Shown: in pieces, positions 1-7,896 of the stretch
Layout: each line of letters begins with the position of its first letter
Numbering within the stretch: position 1 is the first letter of the stretch
NCBI GenBank assembly: GCA_900544105.1
Contig: UQUC01000065.1
Location: 1-12,713, forward strand
DNA from: an uncultured Oscillibacter sp.
GTDB lineage: Bacteria; Bacillota; Clostridia; Oscillospirales; Oscillospiraceae
Length of the DNA stretch: 12,713 nt
Reading direction: 5' to 3'
Made by a program: the position numbers and the translations under genes
Notes under the pieces: generated by a model
The model's input: the letters and a program-made list of their open reading frames with translations, nothing else
Database searches by the model: none
What the model was told of the DNA's origin: nothing

Positions 1-583
1 TTTACGGCCTTGGACAAACGGGCGGATCGCGTTTTCAGCGAAGTTATTTGAGATACCGTTCTCGGAACACAGGGAAAAGGAAAAAGAATGCTTACTATGC
101 TGTTCGTACAACAGAGCTTGATGCCGATTTTCCTTATGCGTGACGGAAAGGCCAATTCAGTGGTGGAGCATTTCGATTGGTTGACCAGTGCATTGGGACT
201 TAAAACCTTTCGCAAACTCTTTCCTGTGATTTTAACAGACAATGGTAGTGAATTTAAGTATACCCTTGAGATGGAGCGCACGATAGACGGAACGAACCGG
301 ACAAAGATCTTTTTTGTGACCCGCAGGCGTCTTGGCAGAAGGCGCACATTGAAAAAAACCATGAATATATTCGATATGTGATTCCCAAGGGAAAGAGTTT
401 AGACCCGTATACGCGGGAAGATTTTACTATTCTTGCTAACACACCAAGCGGCTCCAGTACAATGGTAAGGCGCCAATTGAACTGGCAGCATTCGATGAGT
501 TTCGCGAACTCTTCCGGGTAACAGGAATTCAATCGATCCCAGCAGATGATGTCATGCTTAAGCCTCGTTTGCTGAAACCGTAA
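1..583 (+). pseudogene. IS30-family transposase, 3' part, broken by frameshifts and a stop
   Basis: This is the remnant of an IS30-type DDE transposase; the 5' part lies outside the window. The reading frame around 88-300 encodes a recognisable catalytic-core stretch (LMPIFLMRDGKA, then HFDWLT, then VILTDNGSEF, which carries the second catalytic Asp). The coding frame then moves at about 305-313 in a run of T, where the family-like continuation (DPQASWQKAHIEKNHEYIRY, followed by IPKGKSLDPYTREDF) is in another frame. It moves again near 440-450, where the end (ELAAFDEFRELFRVTGIQSI, then PADDVMLKPRLLKP) is read up to a TAA at 581-583. An in-frame TGA at 49-51 and a local shift near 108-120 add to the decay. 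No functional protein can come from it. Assignment to IS30 rests on remembered family motifs; I am confident of the family but not of the specific element. Confidence 0.88.
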
Positions 584-842
584 GATCATAGTTTATCACG
601 GGCGGAATCCTCTTCCAATTTTATTTAGCTACCTCATTACTTAGGCAGACTGTGGCCGCCATAGGTTGGAATGGCGGGTGAAGCCCACTTTGACAACGGG
701 AGCCTTTATCCGGTCTGCTTTGCTATGCCTAAAATTGGCGCTTACCTCATAAAAATGCTGTAATTCCCAGTCTCTCGTCTGTTATATGCCTCAAAAAACG
801 CATTTTGAGGGGCATCTACGGCAGTTCTCTTTCCAGAGTATA
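584..842. other. Gene-free interval with nested inverted repeats, between IS30 remnant and recN
   Basis: No convincing coding frame is present. It holds a perfect 7-bp hairpin arm pair CCGCCAT (656-662) / ATGGCGG (671-677) with an 8-nt loop. This sits inside a wider inverted pair, TTAGGCA (641-647) / TGCCTAA (726-732). Such structure could be the 3' end of the insertion element or a decayed structured RNA; I do not recognise it. The right boundary of the IS could not be fixed because the left end is missing. Confidence 0.5.
789..810 (-). terminator. Possible terminator-like hairpin after recN
   Basis: About 33 nt past the recN stop, the minus strand reads CCTCAAAA, a 6-nt loop (TGCGTT), then TTTTGAGG, giving an 8-bp perfect stem. 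The U-rich stretch is in the loop and 3' arm, and no U tract follows, so it is not a canonical intrinsic terminator. Its position at the end of the operon is the main argument for the role. Confidence 0.4.
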
Positions 843-2552
843 TTACATAGGGAACTTCACTTTTACATTCAAGCACTGTTTCCGATAGGCGTCTGCTTGA
901 TCCAGCAGTTCTCCGGCGCTTTCCAGCAGCGCAGGCGTTACCTGACTGCCACCAGTGATCCGGGCCAACTCCGCTTTACGAGCCTCCCGGTCCAGTTGGA
1001 TGACTCTTGTGAACGTCCGTCCCCCACTCTCCCCTTTTTCCACGGAAAAATGGGTATCTGCCATTGCAGCCAACTGCGGCAGATGGGTCACGCAGAGCAC
1101 CTGCTTGCGCTGGGCCACTTGGGTCAGCTTTTCCGCCACCTTTTGGGCTGCACGGCCAGAAACACCGGTGTCCACTTCGTCAAATACCAGCGTAGCAATG
1201 GACTCCTGCTCCGCCAGCACGTTTTTCAGGGCCAGCATGATCCGGGCTAACTCGCCGCCGGAGGCGATCTTAGCGATGGGCCGCAGGTCCTCTCCCGCGT
1301 TGGCGGACATCAGGAACCGGATCACGTCACATCCGTCGGCGGCAGGCTCCTTTTCTGTGAAATCAATGGCGAAGCGGACCTTGTTCATGTCCAGATCCCG
1401 TAGTTCCGTCTGGATCCGCTGTTCCAGCGCTTGGGCGGCTGTTTTCCGTTTTTGGGTCAGTTCTGCGCCGGCGGCCCGGACAGCAGCCTCCGCCTTCTTC
1501 AATTTACCGTTCAGCAGGATCAGGGTATCGTCCGCCGTCTCCATGGCGTCCAGCTCGCTGCGGCACTGTTCCAGATAGGCGATCATCTCCTCCACGGTAG
1601 CGCCATATTTCTTTTTCAGGCGGTAAAGCTGGTCGGTCCGGGCCTCCGCAGCGTCCAATTCCGCGGGAGAAAAGGCAAATTCTGCCCGTTTATCCCGGAT
1701 TGTCTCGGCAAGGTCATATACTTCACAGCGTACAGATTCCAACCGTTTATAAAGCTCACCCAGCTCATCGCTGAGGGTACGGATGCCTCGAAGGGCCTCC
1801 TCCGCCTCCCGGATGGCTGAGACCGCGCCTGCACCGTTGTCGTCGCCGCTGAGACAGTAATCGGCCCCGGACAGAGCGGCAATATACTTCTCGCCGTTAC
1901 GCAGCAGCTCCCGCCGGGCGTTCAGTTCCTCCTCCTCGCCGGGGACCAGCTCCGCCCGCTCCAGCTCATCGATCTGGAACCGGAGGGAATCCATGCGCCG
2001 GGCCTTCTCCGCTTCATTCATCTGTAAGGATCGAATTTGATCCCGGATGGTTGCCATGGCGTTATAGGCGCTGCGGTAGGCAGCCAAGGGGGTCTCCATC
2101 CGCCCGAAGCGGTCCAGATACGCACCGTGCTGTTCTTCGTCCAAGAGCTGCTGGCCATCATGCTGGCCGTGGATGTTCAAAAGCTCCCCGCCGATCTGAC
2201 GCAGCTGGGTAACGGTCAGAGGGCGACCATTGGCGCGGCAAACGTTCTTACCGTCCCCGCCGATCTCCCGCTGCAACAGCAGGTTGCCGTCCTCATCAGG
2301 CGTGACGCCGTTCTCCTCCAGTCCCGGCAGTGTGGACGGGACCTGAGAAAAAACGGCGCTGACAAAGGCCTTGTCCGCGCCGGTCCGGATCAGTTCCCGG
2401 GAGGCCCGTCCGCCCAGAACGGCGCTCATGGCGTCGATCACAATGGACTTACCGGCGCCGGTCTCGCCGGTCAGGGCGTTGAAGCCGGGGCGGAAGGATA
2501 TATCCGCAGACTCGATCACTGCGATATTTTCAATATGAAGCAATTCCAGCAT
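843..2552 (-). CDS. recN: DNA repair protein RecN (SMC-like ATPase)
   Basis: RecN is a cytoplasmic SMC-type ATPase that gathers at double-strand breaks and helps RecA-dependent repair. The 569-residue length fits the family (about 550-580). The N-terminus MLELLHIENIAVIE is typical, with Walker A GETGAGKS at residues 29-36. A long middle segment rich in Glu, Arg, Ala and Leu (about 150-390) is the coiled coil. The ABC signature ASGGELARIMLALK falls near residue 430 and Walker B LVFDEVDTGVSG near 455. The ATG start has AAGGGAG about 9 nt upstream. It is the last gene of the operon, 39 nt after argR, a neighbour pairing common in Firmicutes. It looks intact and is followed by the IS30 remnant and nested repeats. 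Confidence 0.97.
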   Translation of the reverse strand: MLELLHIENIAVIESADISFRPGFNALTGETGAGKSIVIDAMSAVLGGRASRELIRTGADKAFVSAVFSQVPSTLPGLEENGVTPDEDGNLLLQREIGGDGKNVCRANGRPLTVTQLRQIGGELLNIHGQHDGQQLLDEEQHGAYLDRFGRMETPLAAYRSAYNAMATIRDQIRSLQMNEAEKARRMDSLRFQIDELERAELVPGEEEELNARRELLRNGEKYIAALSGADYCLSGDDNGAGAVSAIREAEEALRGIRTLSDELGELYKRLESVRCEVYDLAETIRDKRAEFAFSPAELDAAEARTDQLYRLKKKYGATVEEMIAYLEQCRSELDAMETADDTLILLNGKLKKAEAAVRAAGAELTQKRKTAAQALEQRIQTELRDLDMNKVRFAIDFTEKEPAADGCDVIRFLMSANAGEDLRPIAKIASGGELARIMLALKNVLAEQESIATLVFDEVDTGVSGRAAQKVAEKLTQVAQRKQVLCVTHLPQLAAMADTHFSVEKGESGGRTFTRVIQLDREARKAELARITGGSQVTPALLESAGELLDQADAYRKQCLNVKVKFPM

Positions 2553-2591
2553 GTTCCGCGTCTCCCTTCGGAATGGGTCTTTGCCGGTGGT

Positions 2592-3041
2592 TTACAGCAT
2601 TTCCCGGATCTCCTGGCAGAAGGTCTCCGCACAGGCGTTGTCCTTCATGACCACAAAGACCGTGTTCTCCCCTGCCAGCGTACCCACCATGCCGTTGACA
2701 TCCATGTGATCCAGGGCCTCGCAAGCGCCGCCGGCCAGACCGCCCAGCGTCTTGAACACCACGATGTTCTGGGCGCAGTCCACACTGGTGATGCTCTCAT
2801 GGAAAATGGTGCGCAGCTTGTCCGCAATGTTCAGGCGGGCCCGGCTACTGGAAACCGCGTATTTATAGGTACCGTGACCCGTAGGCTCCTTCACCAGATG
2901 AAGCTGCTTGATATCCCGGGAGATGGTGGCCTGCGTGCTGGCCACGCCCCGCTGCCGCAGTTGCTCCAGAAGCTGCTCCTGGGTCTCGATGTGTTCCTTT
3001 GCGATAATGTCGAGGATCATGGATTGGCGGTTATTTTTCAT
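2592..3041 (-). CDS. argR: Arginine repressor ArgR
   Basis: ArgR is the hexameric arginine-sensing transcription factor that represses arginine biosynthesis and activates catabolism. The 149-residue length is standard. The N-terminal winged helix (about 1-65) contains the recognition helix ATISRDIKQLHLVK (38-51), with the family's conserved Ser-Arg at 41-42. The C-terminal oligomerisation and arginine-binding domain (about 75-149) ends with GTLAGENTVFVV, where many homologues have GTxAGDDT. The ATG overlaps the nadK stop codon as ATGA, and GGAGG inside the end of nadK serves as its RBS, so translation is probably coupled to nadK. ArgR beside recN is a well-known Firmicutes arrangement. No ARG-box operator was recognised inside the window. 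Confidence 0.97.
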   Translation of the reverse strand: MKNNRQSMILDIIAKEHIETQEQLLEQLRQRGVASTQATISRDIKQLHLVKEPTGHGTYKYAVSSSRARLNIADKLRTIFHESITSVDCAQNIVVFKTLGGLAGGACEALDHMDVNGMVGTLAGENTVFVVMKDNACAETFCQEIREML

Positions 3042-3916
3042 GACTGGAAACCTCCTGGCAACATTTTTTGTGCGAATACTTCGCAGAAGCTCTTTTCAGA
3101 CAGATGCGCCAATCGGGTCAGATACCGGCTGCGGCGGATCTGGACAATATCATTGGAATGCAAAGGGAATGCCCGGCTCTCATCCACAAACAGGAATATC
3201 GGCTTGCGGCCATTGCGCTCGAAAGAGACTGTCAGAGTGTGGTCCGGTGAGAGAACGTAAGAGGAAAAGCGCATATTGTGGGTGCAGATGGGTGTCAGAG
3301 TCAGGATCTGAGCCACCGGCTCCACCACCGGGCCGCCGGCGGAGAGTGAATAGGCCGTGGAGCCTGTGGGTGTGGCAATGATGGCGCCGTCTCCCGCGAT
3401 GTCTGCAAGGTGCTTCCCGTCGGAGAACACCTTCAAATGGATCACATGGGAAATAGGACCTTCCCGGATCACTGCGTCATTCAGGCCCATATTCGTATAG
3501 ATCTGCTTGCCGTCCCGCAGAACGGAAACGTCCAGCATCATTCGTTCTTCGATGGGAAAATCCCAGTTTTTCAGGCCGCGCAAAGCGTTCAGAGAGCCAA
3601 CCTCCAGCTCCGCCAGGAAACCCAACCCTCCCATGTTGATGCCCAGCATGGGAATCTTATGCAGCGCCGCCAGTTTAGCCAGATGCAGGATCGTCCCGTC
3701 GCCGCCCAGAGTAATGACCATATCCGCGCCCTTCAATTCCGGTAGCAGCGGCTTGGAGGGCAGATCTCCGAAGGCGTTGGTCTTCGGATCCCGGAAGGGC
3801 GAACAGACGACCGTCTGAAAGCCCATGTCCCGCAAAATGGCAATGGCGGACTTTGTGGCCTTCATTCCGGTGTCCCGGTCCGGATTCGGACAGAGAATGA
3901 TTTTCTTCGGTTCCAT
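3038..3916 (-). CDS. nadK: NAD kinase
   Basis: This cytoplasmic enzyme phosphorylates NAD with ATP or polyphosphate and is the only de novo source of NADP in most bacteria. All core motifs are present in 292 residues: GGDGT at 71-75 (catalytic Asp), the glycine-rich loop NMGGLGFL at 94-101, NDAV at 146-149, and the NAD-binding segment TPTGSTAYSLSAGGP at 182-196. The ATG shares one base with the tlyA stop (TAATG), and its own stop overlaps the argR start by 4 nt, so it is embedded in a tightly coupled operon. Proximity to dxs makes metabolic sense because the isoprenoid pathway step after DXS uses NADPH; that link is inference. It may also be called ppnK. Confidence 0.97.
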   Translation of the reverse strand: MEPKKIILCPNPDRDTGMKATKSAIAILRDMGFQTVVCSPFRDPKTNAFGDLPSKPLLPELKGADMVITLGGDGTILHLAKLAALHKIPMLGINMGGLGFLAELEVGSLNALRGLKNWDFPIEERMMLDVSVLRDGKQIYTNMGLNDAVIREGPISHVIHLKVFSDGKHLADIAGDGAIIATPTGSTAYSLSAGGPVVEPVAQILTLTPICTHNMRFSSYVLSPDHTLTVSFERNGRKPIFLFVDESRAFPLHSNDIVQIRRSRYLTRLAHLSEKSFCEVFAQKMLPGGFQS

Positions 3917-4737
3917 TATACCGTCCCCTCTCCGTGCTCCTTCAGGGTTTGATGGGATTCCTCCACCAGGGCGTCCAAGTCAAAAGCCGCGGTGGTTTCC
4001 GCGCCCTTTTGCAGAAAGCCCAGATATTCGATGTTTCCCTCCGGTCCACGGATGGGGGAATAGGTCAGCCCCAGAACACCGAAGCCCGCTTCCCTTGCGT
4101 GCTCCAGATAGTGTTCCAGTACCTCCTTGTGCACTGCCGGGTCCCGGACAACGCCCTTCTTGCCTACCTTTTCCCTGCCGGCCTCAAACTGGGGCTTTAC
4201 CAGACTGGCCACATAGCCACCATCTTTCAAAACGTTGGCTACCGCCGGCAGGATCAGCTTCAGGGAAATGAAACTCACATCGATGGAGGCAAAATCCAGC
4301 TCGTCCGGGATCTGCTCATGGGTCAGATAGCGGGCATTGGTGCGCTCCATGCACACCACCCGGGGATCCTCACGGAGTTTCCAGGCAAGCTGGCCATAGC
4401 CTACGTCCACCGAGTAGACCTTGCTGGCGCCGTTTTGCAGCATACAGTCCGTAAAACCGCCGGTGGAGGCGCCGATGTCTCCGCAGATGCAGCCGTTCAG
4501 CTCAATGGGAAATTCCGCCATGGCTTTTTCCAGCTTTAGCCCACCGCGGCTTACATACTTCAAAGTATTCCCACGAATTTCGATTTTTGCGTCATTGGGG
4601 ACCGCTGTTCCGGGCTTGTCCACCCGCTGACCGTTGACGAACACCAGGCCGCTCATAATGGTGGCTTGGGCCTTCTGGCGGCTTTCCTGAAGCCCCTGCT
4701 CCGTCAGCAGTACATCCAACCTCGTTTTATTGCTCAC
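3916..4737 (-). CDS. tlyA: TlyA-type rRNA 2'-O-methyltransferase (S4 + FtsJ-like)
   Basis: The predicted protein (273 aa) has an N-terminal S4 RNA-binding domain (about 5-64, RLDVLLTEQGL then GLVFVNGQRVDKPG) and a C-terminal Rossmann methyltransferase domain with the SAM loop DIGASTGGFTD (87-97). Residues K68, D153, K181 and E237 sit where the mycobacterial TlyA catalytic K-D-K-E set is described, so it should be active. Mycobacterial TlyA methylates cytidine ribose in 16S and 23S rRNA and thereby sets capreomycin sensitivity. Some homologues are annotated as haemolysins, a historical label that I would not use here. It starts with GTG at 4737, overlapping the dxs end by 11 nt, with GGAGG 9 nt upstream inside dxs. 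The position after dxs is the usual Firmicutes order. Confidence 0.95.
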   Translation of the reverse strand: MSNKTRLDVLLTEQGLQESRQKAQATIMSGLVFVNGQRVDKPGTAVPNDAKIEIRGNTLKYVSRGGLKLEKAMAEFPIELNGCICGDIGASTGGFTDCMLQNGASKVYSVDVGYGQLAWKLREDPRVVCMERTNARYLTHEQIPDELDFASIDVSFISLKLILPAVANVLKDGGYVASLVKPQFEAGREKVGKKGVVRDPAVHKEVLEHYLEHAREAGFGVLGLTYSPIRGPEGNIEYLGFLQKGAETTAAFDLDALVEESHQTLKEHGEGTV

Positions 4738-6586
4738 AGGACATGGCCTCCTTTACCGTTTTTACCACACCGTCAGCGTCAAGGCCGAACCGGTGCCGCA
4801 GTTGATCCACCGTACCCTCCGGGGCAAAGCGATCTTTCAGATTTTGCAAAATCATGTGGGGACAGCACTGCCCGGCTTCTTCCATGGCCGCAGCCAACTG
4901 CTGGCCCACGCTGCCGTTTTCAAAGCAGTCCTCCAAAATCAGGACGGTTTCGGCTCCCTCCGTCTCCCGGAGGATCGCTGCCGTATCCAGAGGGGCGATG
5001 CGGTTGAGCTTCACCACGCGGGTGGAGATCCCGGATCGTTCCAGCTGTTCCGCGGCGGACAGGGCCTGCTCCACCAGCGTTCCGTAAGTGATCAGGACCG
5101 CCTGACAGCCGTCCCTCATGCGCACTACGGCCTGAGTGCTGGTGTCCGCGTTAAAAACGCCCTCTCCCCCTCTGGGATACCGGATCGCCACCGGACCGTC
5201 GATCTCAAACAGCGCCCGCCGGAGCATGGTCCGCAGCTCCGCAAAGCTGGCGGGGCACAGGACCGTGAAGCCCGGAATACTGGTGAGATAGGAAACATCC
5301 AGACAGCCGTGGTGGGTCTCACCGTCAGCACCCACCAGGCCAGCCCGGTCCACGCCAAGGACCACATGAAGCTTTTGCAAGGCCACATCGTGGACCAGCA
5401 TATCGTAGCTCCGCTGCAAAAAAGTGGAATACACGGCGAAAACAGGGATCATCCCCTGCTTGGCCATACCTGCGGCCATGGAAACGCCGTGGCCCTCCGC
5501 AATGCCCACATCGAAGAACCGCTCCGGGTGGGCCTGTTCAAATACCGTCAGGCCGGTGCCCTCCTCCATGGCGGCGGTGATGGCGCAGATGTGGCTGTCC
5601 TCCCCGGCGCAATCGCTGAGGGTCTTGCCGAATACGGAGGAAAAGGTCTCTCCGGGGGCTTTTTTCAAAAGTCCGGTTTCCGGATCAAAGGGGGCGATCC
5701 CATGAAACTTGCCGGGGTCCCGCTCCGCAAAGGCATAGCCCTTACCTTTCTGGGTATGGACATGGACCACCACGGGGCCGGTAAGCTCCTTGGCCCACGT
5801 CAGCATATCGCACAGGCGGGGCAGATCATGGCCGTCGATGGGTCCCAGATAGGTGAAGCCCATGTCCTCAAAGAGCGTGCTTCCCGGCCACAGTGTCTTT
5901 TTCAGGCTGGTTTTCAGCCGATGGTTGAAGCGGTAGATGGCGGACTGTGAGGGAGCCTCTCCAAAGAGGCCCCGATACCATTTCTTGAAGTGGTAGTAGG
6001 CAGGTTTGCTGCGCAGCTTGGAAAGATGATTCGGCAAAGCCCCCACATTGGGGTCGATGGACATGCCGTTGTCGTTCAGAAGAACGATCATATGCTCACC
6101 GGAGGCCCCAACGTTGTTCAGACCCTCGTAGGCCAGTCCGCCGGTGAGGGCGCCGTCACCGATCAGCGCCATGACCTGATAATCCTGGTGCTGCAAGGTC
6201 CTTGCCCTCGCCATACCCAACGCCACGGAAACGGAGTTGGAGGCATGGCCGGCGATGAAGGCGTCATGTACACTTTCGTAGGGCTTGGGAAACCCGGAGA
6301 GGCCGTCCAGCTGCCGCAGTGTGGAAAACAGCGCCTGACGGCCAGTGAGCGCCTTGTGGACGTAGGCCTGATGCCCCACGTCGAACACAAGGCGGTCATG
6401 GGCGGTGTCAAAGACCCGGTGGATCGCCACCGTCAGCTCCACAACGCCCAGGTTGGAGGAAAAGTGTCCGCCTGTTTTCGACACGTTTTCCAGCAGAAAC
6501 TGCCGCAACTCCTTACAAAGCTGCGGCAGTTGATTTTGTTCGAGTGCCCTGATATCCTCAGGGGAATGAATGGAATCCAGAATCAC
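4727..6586 (-). CDS. dxs: 1-deoxy-D-xylulose-5-phosphate synthase
   Basis: DXS condenses pyruvate and glyceraldehyde 3-phosphate with thiamine diphosphate (TPP), the first step of the MEP isoprenoid pathway. The 619-residue length is normal. Visible elements are: GGHFSSNLGVVELT (39-52, catalytic His41); the phosphate-contact segment GHASNSVSVALGMA (113-126); the TPP/Mg motif GDGALTGGLAYEGLNN (143-158) closing with NDNGMSI (171-177); the pyrimidine-domain Glu in DVGIAEGH (E364); and GVDRAGLVGADGETHHG (411-427). The start is GTG at 6586, with AGGAGG 5 nt upstream. It lies 35 nt after oapA. In many Firmicutes xseA-xseB-ispA precede dxs; here they are absent from the window and OLE-oapA is directly upstream. 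Confidence 0.98.
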   Translation of the reverse strand: MILDSIHSPEDIRALEQNQLPQLCKELRQFLLENVSKTGGHFSSNLGVVELTVAIHRVFDTAHDRLVFDVGHQAYVHKALTGRQALFSTLRQLDGLSGFPKPYESVHDAFIAGHASNSVSVALGMARARTLQHQDYQVMALIGDGALTGGLAYEGLNNVGASGEHMIVLLNDNGMSIDPNVGALPNHLSKLRSKPAYYHFKKWYRGLFGEAPSQSAIYRFNHRLKTSLKKTLWPGSTLFEDMGFTYLGPIDGHDLPRLCDMLTWAKELTGPVVVHVHTQKGKGYAFAERDPGKFHGIAPFDPETGLLKKAPGETFSSVFGKTLSDCAGEDSHICAITAAMEEGTGLTVFEQAHPERFFDVGIAEGHGVSMAAGMAKQGMIPVFAVYSTFLQRSYDMLVHDVALQKLHVVLGVDRAGLVGADGETHHGCLDVSYLTSIPGFTVLCPASFAELRTMLRRALFEIDGPVAIRYPRGGEGVFNADTSTQAVVRMRDGCQAVLITYGTLVEQALSAAEQLERSGISTRVVKLNRIAPLDTAAILRETEGAETVLILEDCFENGSVGQQLAAAMEEAGQCCPHMILQNLKDRFAPEGTVDQLRHRFGLDADGVVKTVKEAMSCEQ

Positions 6587-6621
6587 AATGACCTCCTGCG
6601 GCTGTATGGATCAGCAAAAAC

Positions 6622-7179
6622 TCAGCCGCGATGAAACAAATGCAGAAACCGGCCTGCCAGATGGACCACCCGCTTGCTCTGGTTCATGGCGAAGGGCTTT
6701 CCCAGCGCTTTTCCGCCGATGGTGGCGCCGGAGATCAGCGCCGTGACACCCACGGAGATCAGCACGCTTTCCAGGTCCAGTCCCTTTTGCAGACGAGCCA
6801 CGATCACCGCGCCGGTAGCGCCGGAAACGATGCCGCAGATATCACCCACCACGTCGTTGCAGACGCTGGACACCCGGTCCGCGTTCCGCAGGAGCTTCAG
6901 TGCCTCTTTCGCGCCCTTTTCCTTGTGGGCGGCCATGGAGTGAAAGGGGCGGGGGTCCGCCGCGGTCACCGCCACGCCGATGATGTCAAACAGGATGCCA
7001 AGTCCGATGAACAGTGCCAGGATCAGCAGCGCCAGCAGCAGACCGGCGTTCTCCAAAATGGCCTCGGAGCTCAGGCTCAGCAGCCCGGACAGGGCCACGG
7101 CCATGACAAAGGCCGTCAGCGCCCAGCGATAGTGGTTATGTTCCTTCTTGCCGGTTTTCGGATTGGAAGGTTTTTTCAA
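6622..7179 (-). CDS. oapA: OLE-associated membrane protein OapA
   Basis: This 185-aa membrane protein matches the known partner of OLE RNA in size, topology and position directly downstream of that RNA. In Bacillus halodurans, OapA binds OLE RNA and tethers it to the membrane. Hydrophobic segments lie at about 18-37, 44-73, 107-128 and 138-158. The most family-like stretch is ILFDIIGVAVTAADPRPFHS (62-81), followed by NADRVSSVCNDVVGDICGIV (99-118), which carries an acidic DVVGD motif within the third helix. The N-terminal tail is Lys-rich and the C-terminus has several Arg and Lys residues, suited to contacts with RNA. The start is TTG at 7179, with GGAGG 7 nt upstream. A weak resemblance to the CNNM/DUF21 transporter domain is possible. 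The assignment rests on context and remembered family sequence. Confidence 0.88.
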   Translation of the reverse strand: MKKPSNPKTGKKEHNHYRWALTAFVMAVALSGLLSLSSEAILENAGLLLALLILALFIGLGILFDIIGVAVTAADPRPFHSMAAHKEKGAKEALKLLRNADRVSSVCNDVVGDICGIVSGATGAVIVARLQKGLDLESVLISVGVTALISGATIGGKALGKPFAMNQSKRVVHLAGRFLHLFHRG

Positions 7180-7207
7180 AAAAACGCCTCCGTTATCATT
7201 CAGATAT

Positions 7208-7861
7208 GCTAAGTCAGCGGCAGCAAACCAGGTAAATCTTGCGGCTTAGGTGCGGGTTTGTTTTCCCCACGGAACACCTCTCGTTGCCGATGGAGGCGGT
7301 TCCCCTTTCAGTTCCGAGGCGCGCCGTCGCCGATCGCGCTACCCGATTGCCACTGAGTCCGCACTGCAATCCCTGATTCGCTTCCCATGAACAGCCTAGG
7401 TGTTTTCCACCACAGTCTGTCCGTTTCTTTAGCCTCTTTTGCAAAACAGGTTTCAGCGGGCGATCACGATCGCCAGTCCCGGCCAGGACGGCGCCGTGTT
7501 GATCCCACATTCACCAGCTTCACGCAAGGCAGGCTACGGCTGCACACAGCGTTACGCACCCGAAGGCACGATGCACCGCATTGCAGGTTCATCATCTGCT
7601 TCGTACATGGATCCGCTTACCACAATGGGAGTACGTCCACGCACAAGAACAGGTCTCCACGGAAACAGGGTCGGGGTATCCATGCCATTGGAAATCGCCC
7701 TGAGTCCGCAAGCGCAAAAAACGCGCTTCCTCCCAGCATCCACCCAAGACTGGGCGTCTCAAGCAGACACCAGAAGTTTCACAGGTGTGCCCTTTGAAGG
7801 CTTTTTAGGTCCTCCCTCGGAAACGGCAGATCTGACTAGAATACTGCGCCGCCGCTTAGCT
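7208..7861 (-). ncRNA. ole: OLE RNA (ornate, large, extremophilic), about 650 nt
   Basis: This gene-free stretch sits between a strong promoter and oapA, the known position of OLE RNA. The length fits the class (about 600 nt or more). The ends close on each other: 5' GCTAAG (7860-7855) pairs with CTTAGC (7213-7208), and CGGC (7854-7851) pairs with GCCG (7221-7218). Inner hairpins include GGCGAT/ATCGCC (7474-7469 with 7464-7459, loop CGTG), AGCGC/GCGCT (7727-7723 with 7715-7711), GATTGC/GCAATC near 7371-7345, GGAAC/GTTCC near 7316-7270, and CAAACC/GGTTTG (7260-7255 with 7229-7224). OLE RNA forms a membrane ribonucleoprotein with OapA and other proteins and affects growth under cold, alcohol and Mg2+ stress in Bacillus halodurans. 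No terminator separates it from oapA, so it is probably the 5' part of the operon transcript. Class assignment comes from context, length and structure, not from a covariance-model score. Confidence 0.87.
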
Positions 7862-7867
7862 CATATC

Positions 7868-7896
7868 AGTATAGCATGGTTTGCGAAAATATGCAA
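7868..7896 (-). promoter_or_regulatory. Promoter of OLE RNA and the oapA-dxs-recN operon
   Basis: The minus strand reads TTGCAT (7896-7891), a 17-nt spacer, then TATACT (7873-7868), close to the sigma-A consensus with ideal spacing. Transcription would begin about 7 nt further on, near 7861, exactly where the 5' strand of the OLE closing stem begins. It is the only convincing promoter seen upstream of the operon inside the window. Confidence 0.8.

Noticed and set aside
3916..4737. Calling the S4/FtsJ-like protein a haemolysin
   Set aside because: The haemolysin label is historical. The K-D-K-E catalytic set and SAM loop support an rRNA methyltransferase, and there is no signal peptide or pore-forming feature.
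7214..7510. A 98-codon open frame on the sense strand inside the OLE RNA
   Set aside because: It lies within the paired structure of the RNA, lacks a convincing RBS, and has low-complexity, non-protein-like sequence.
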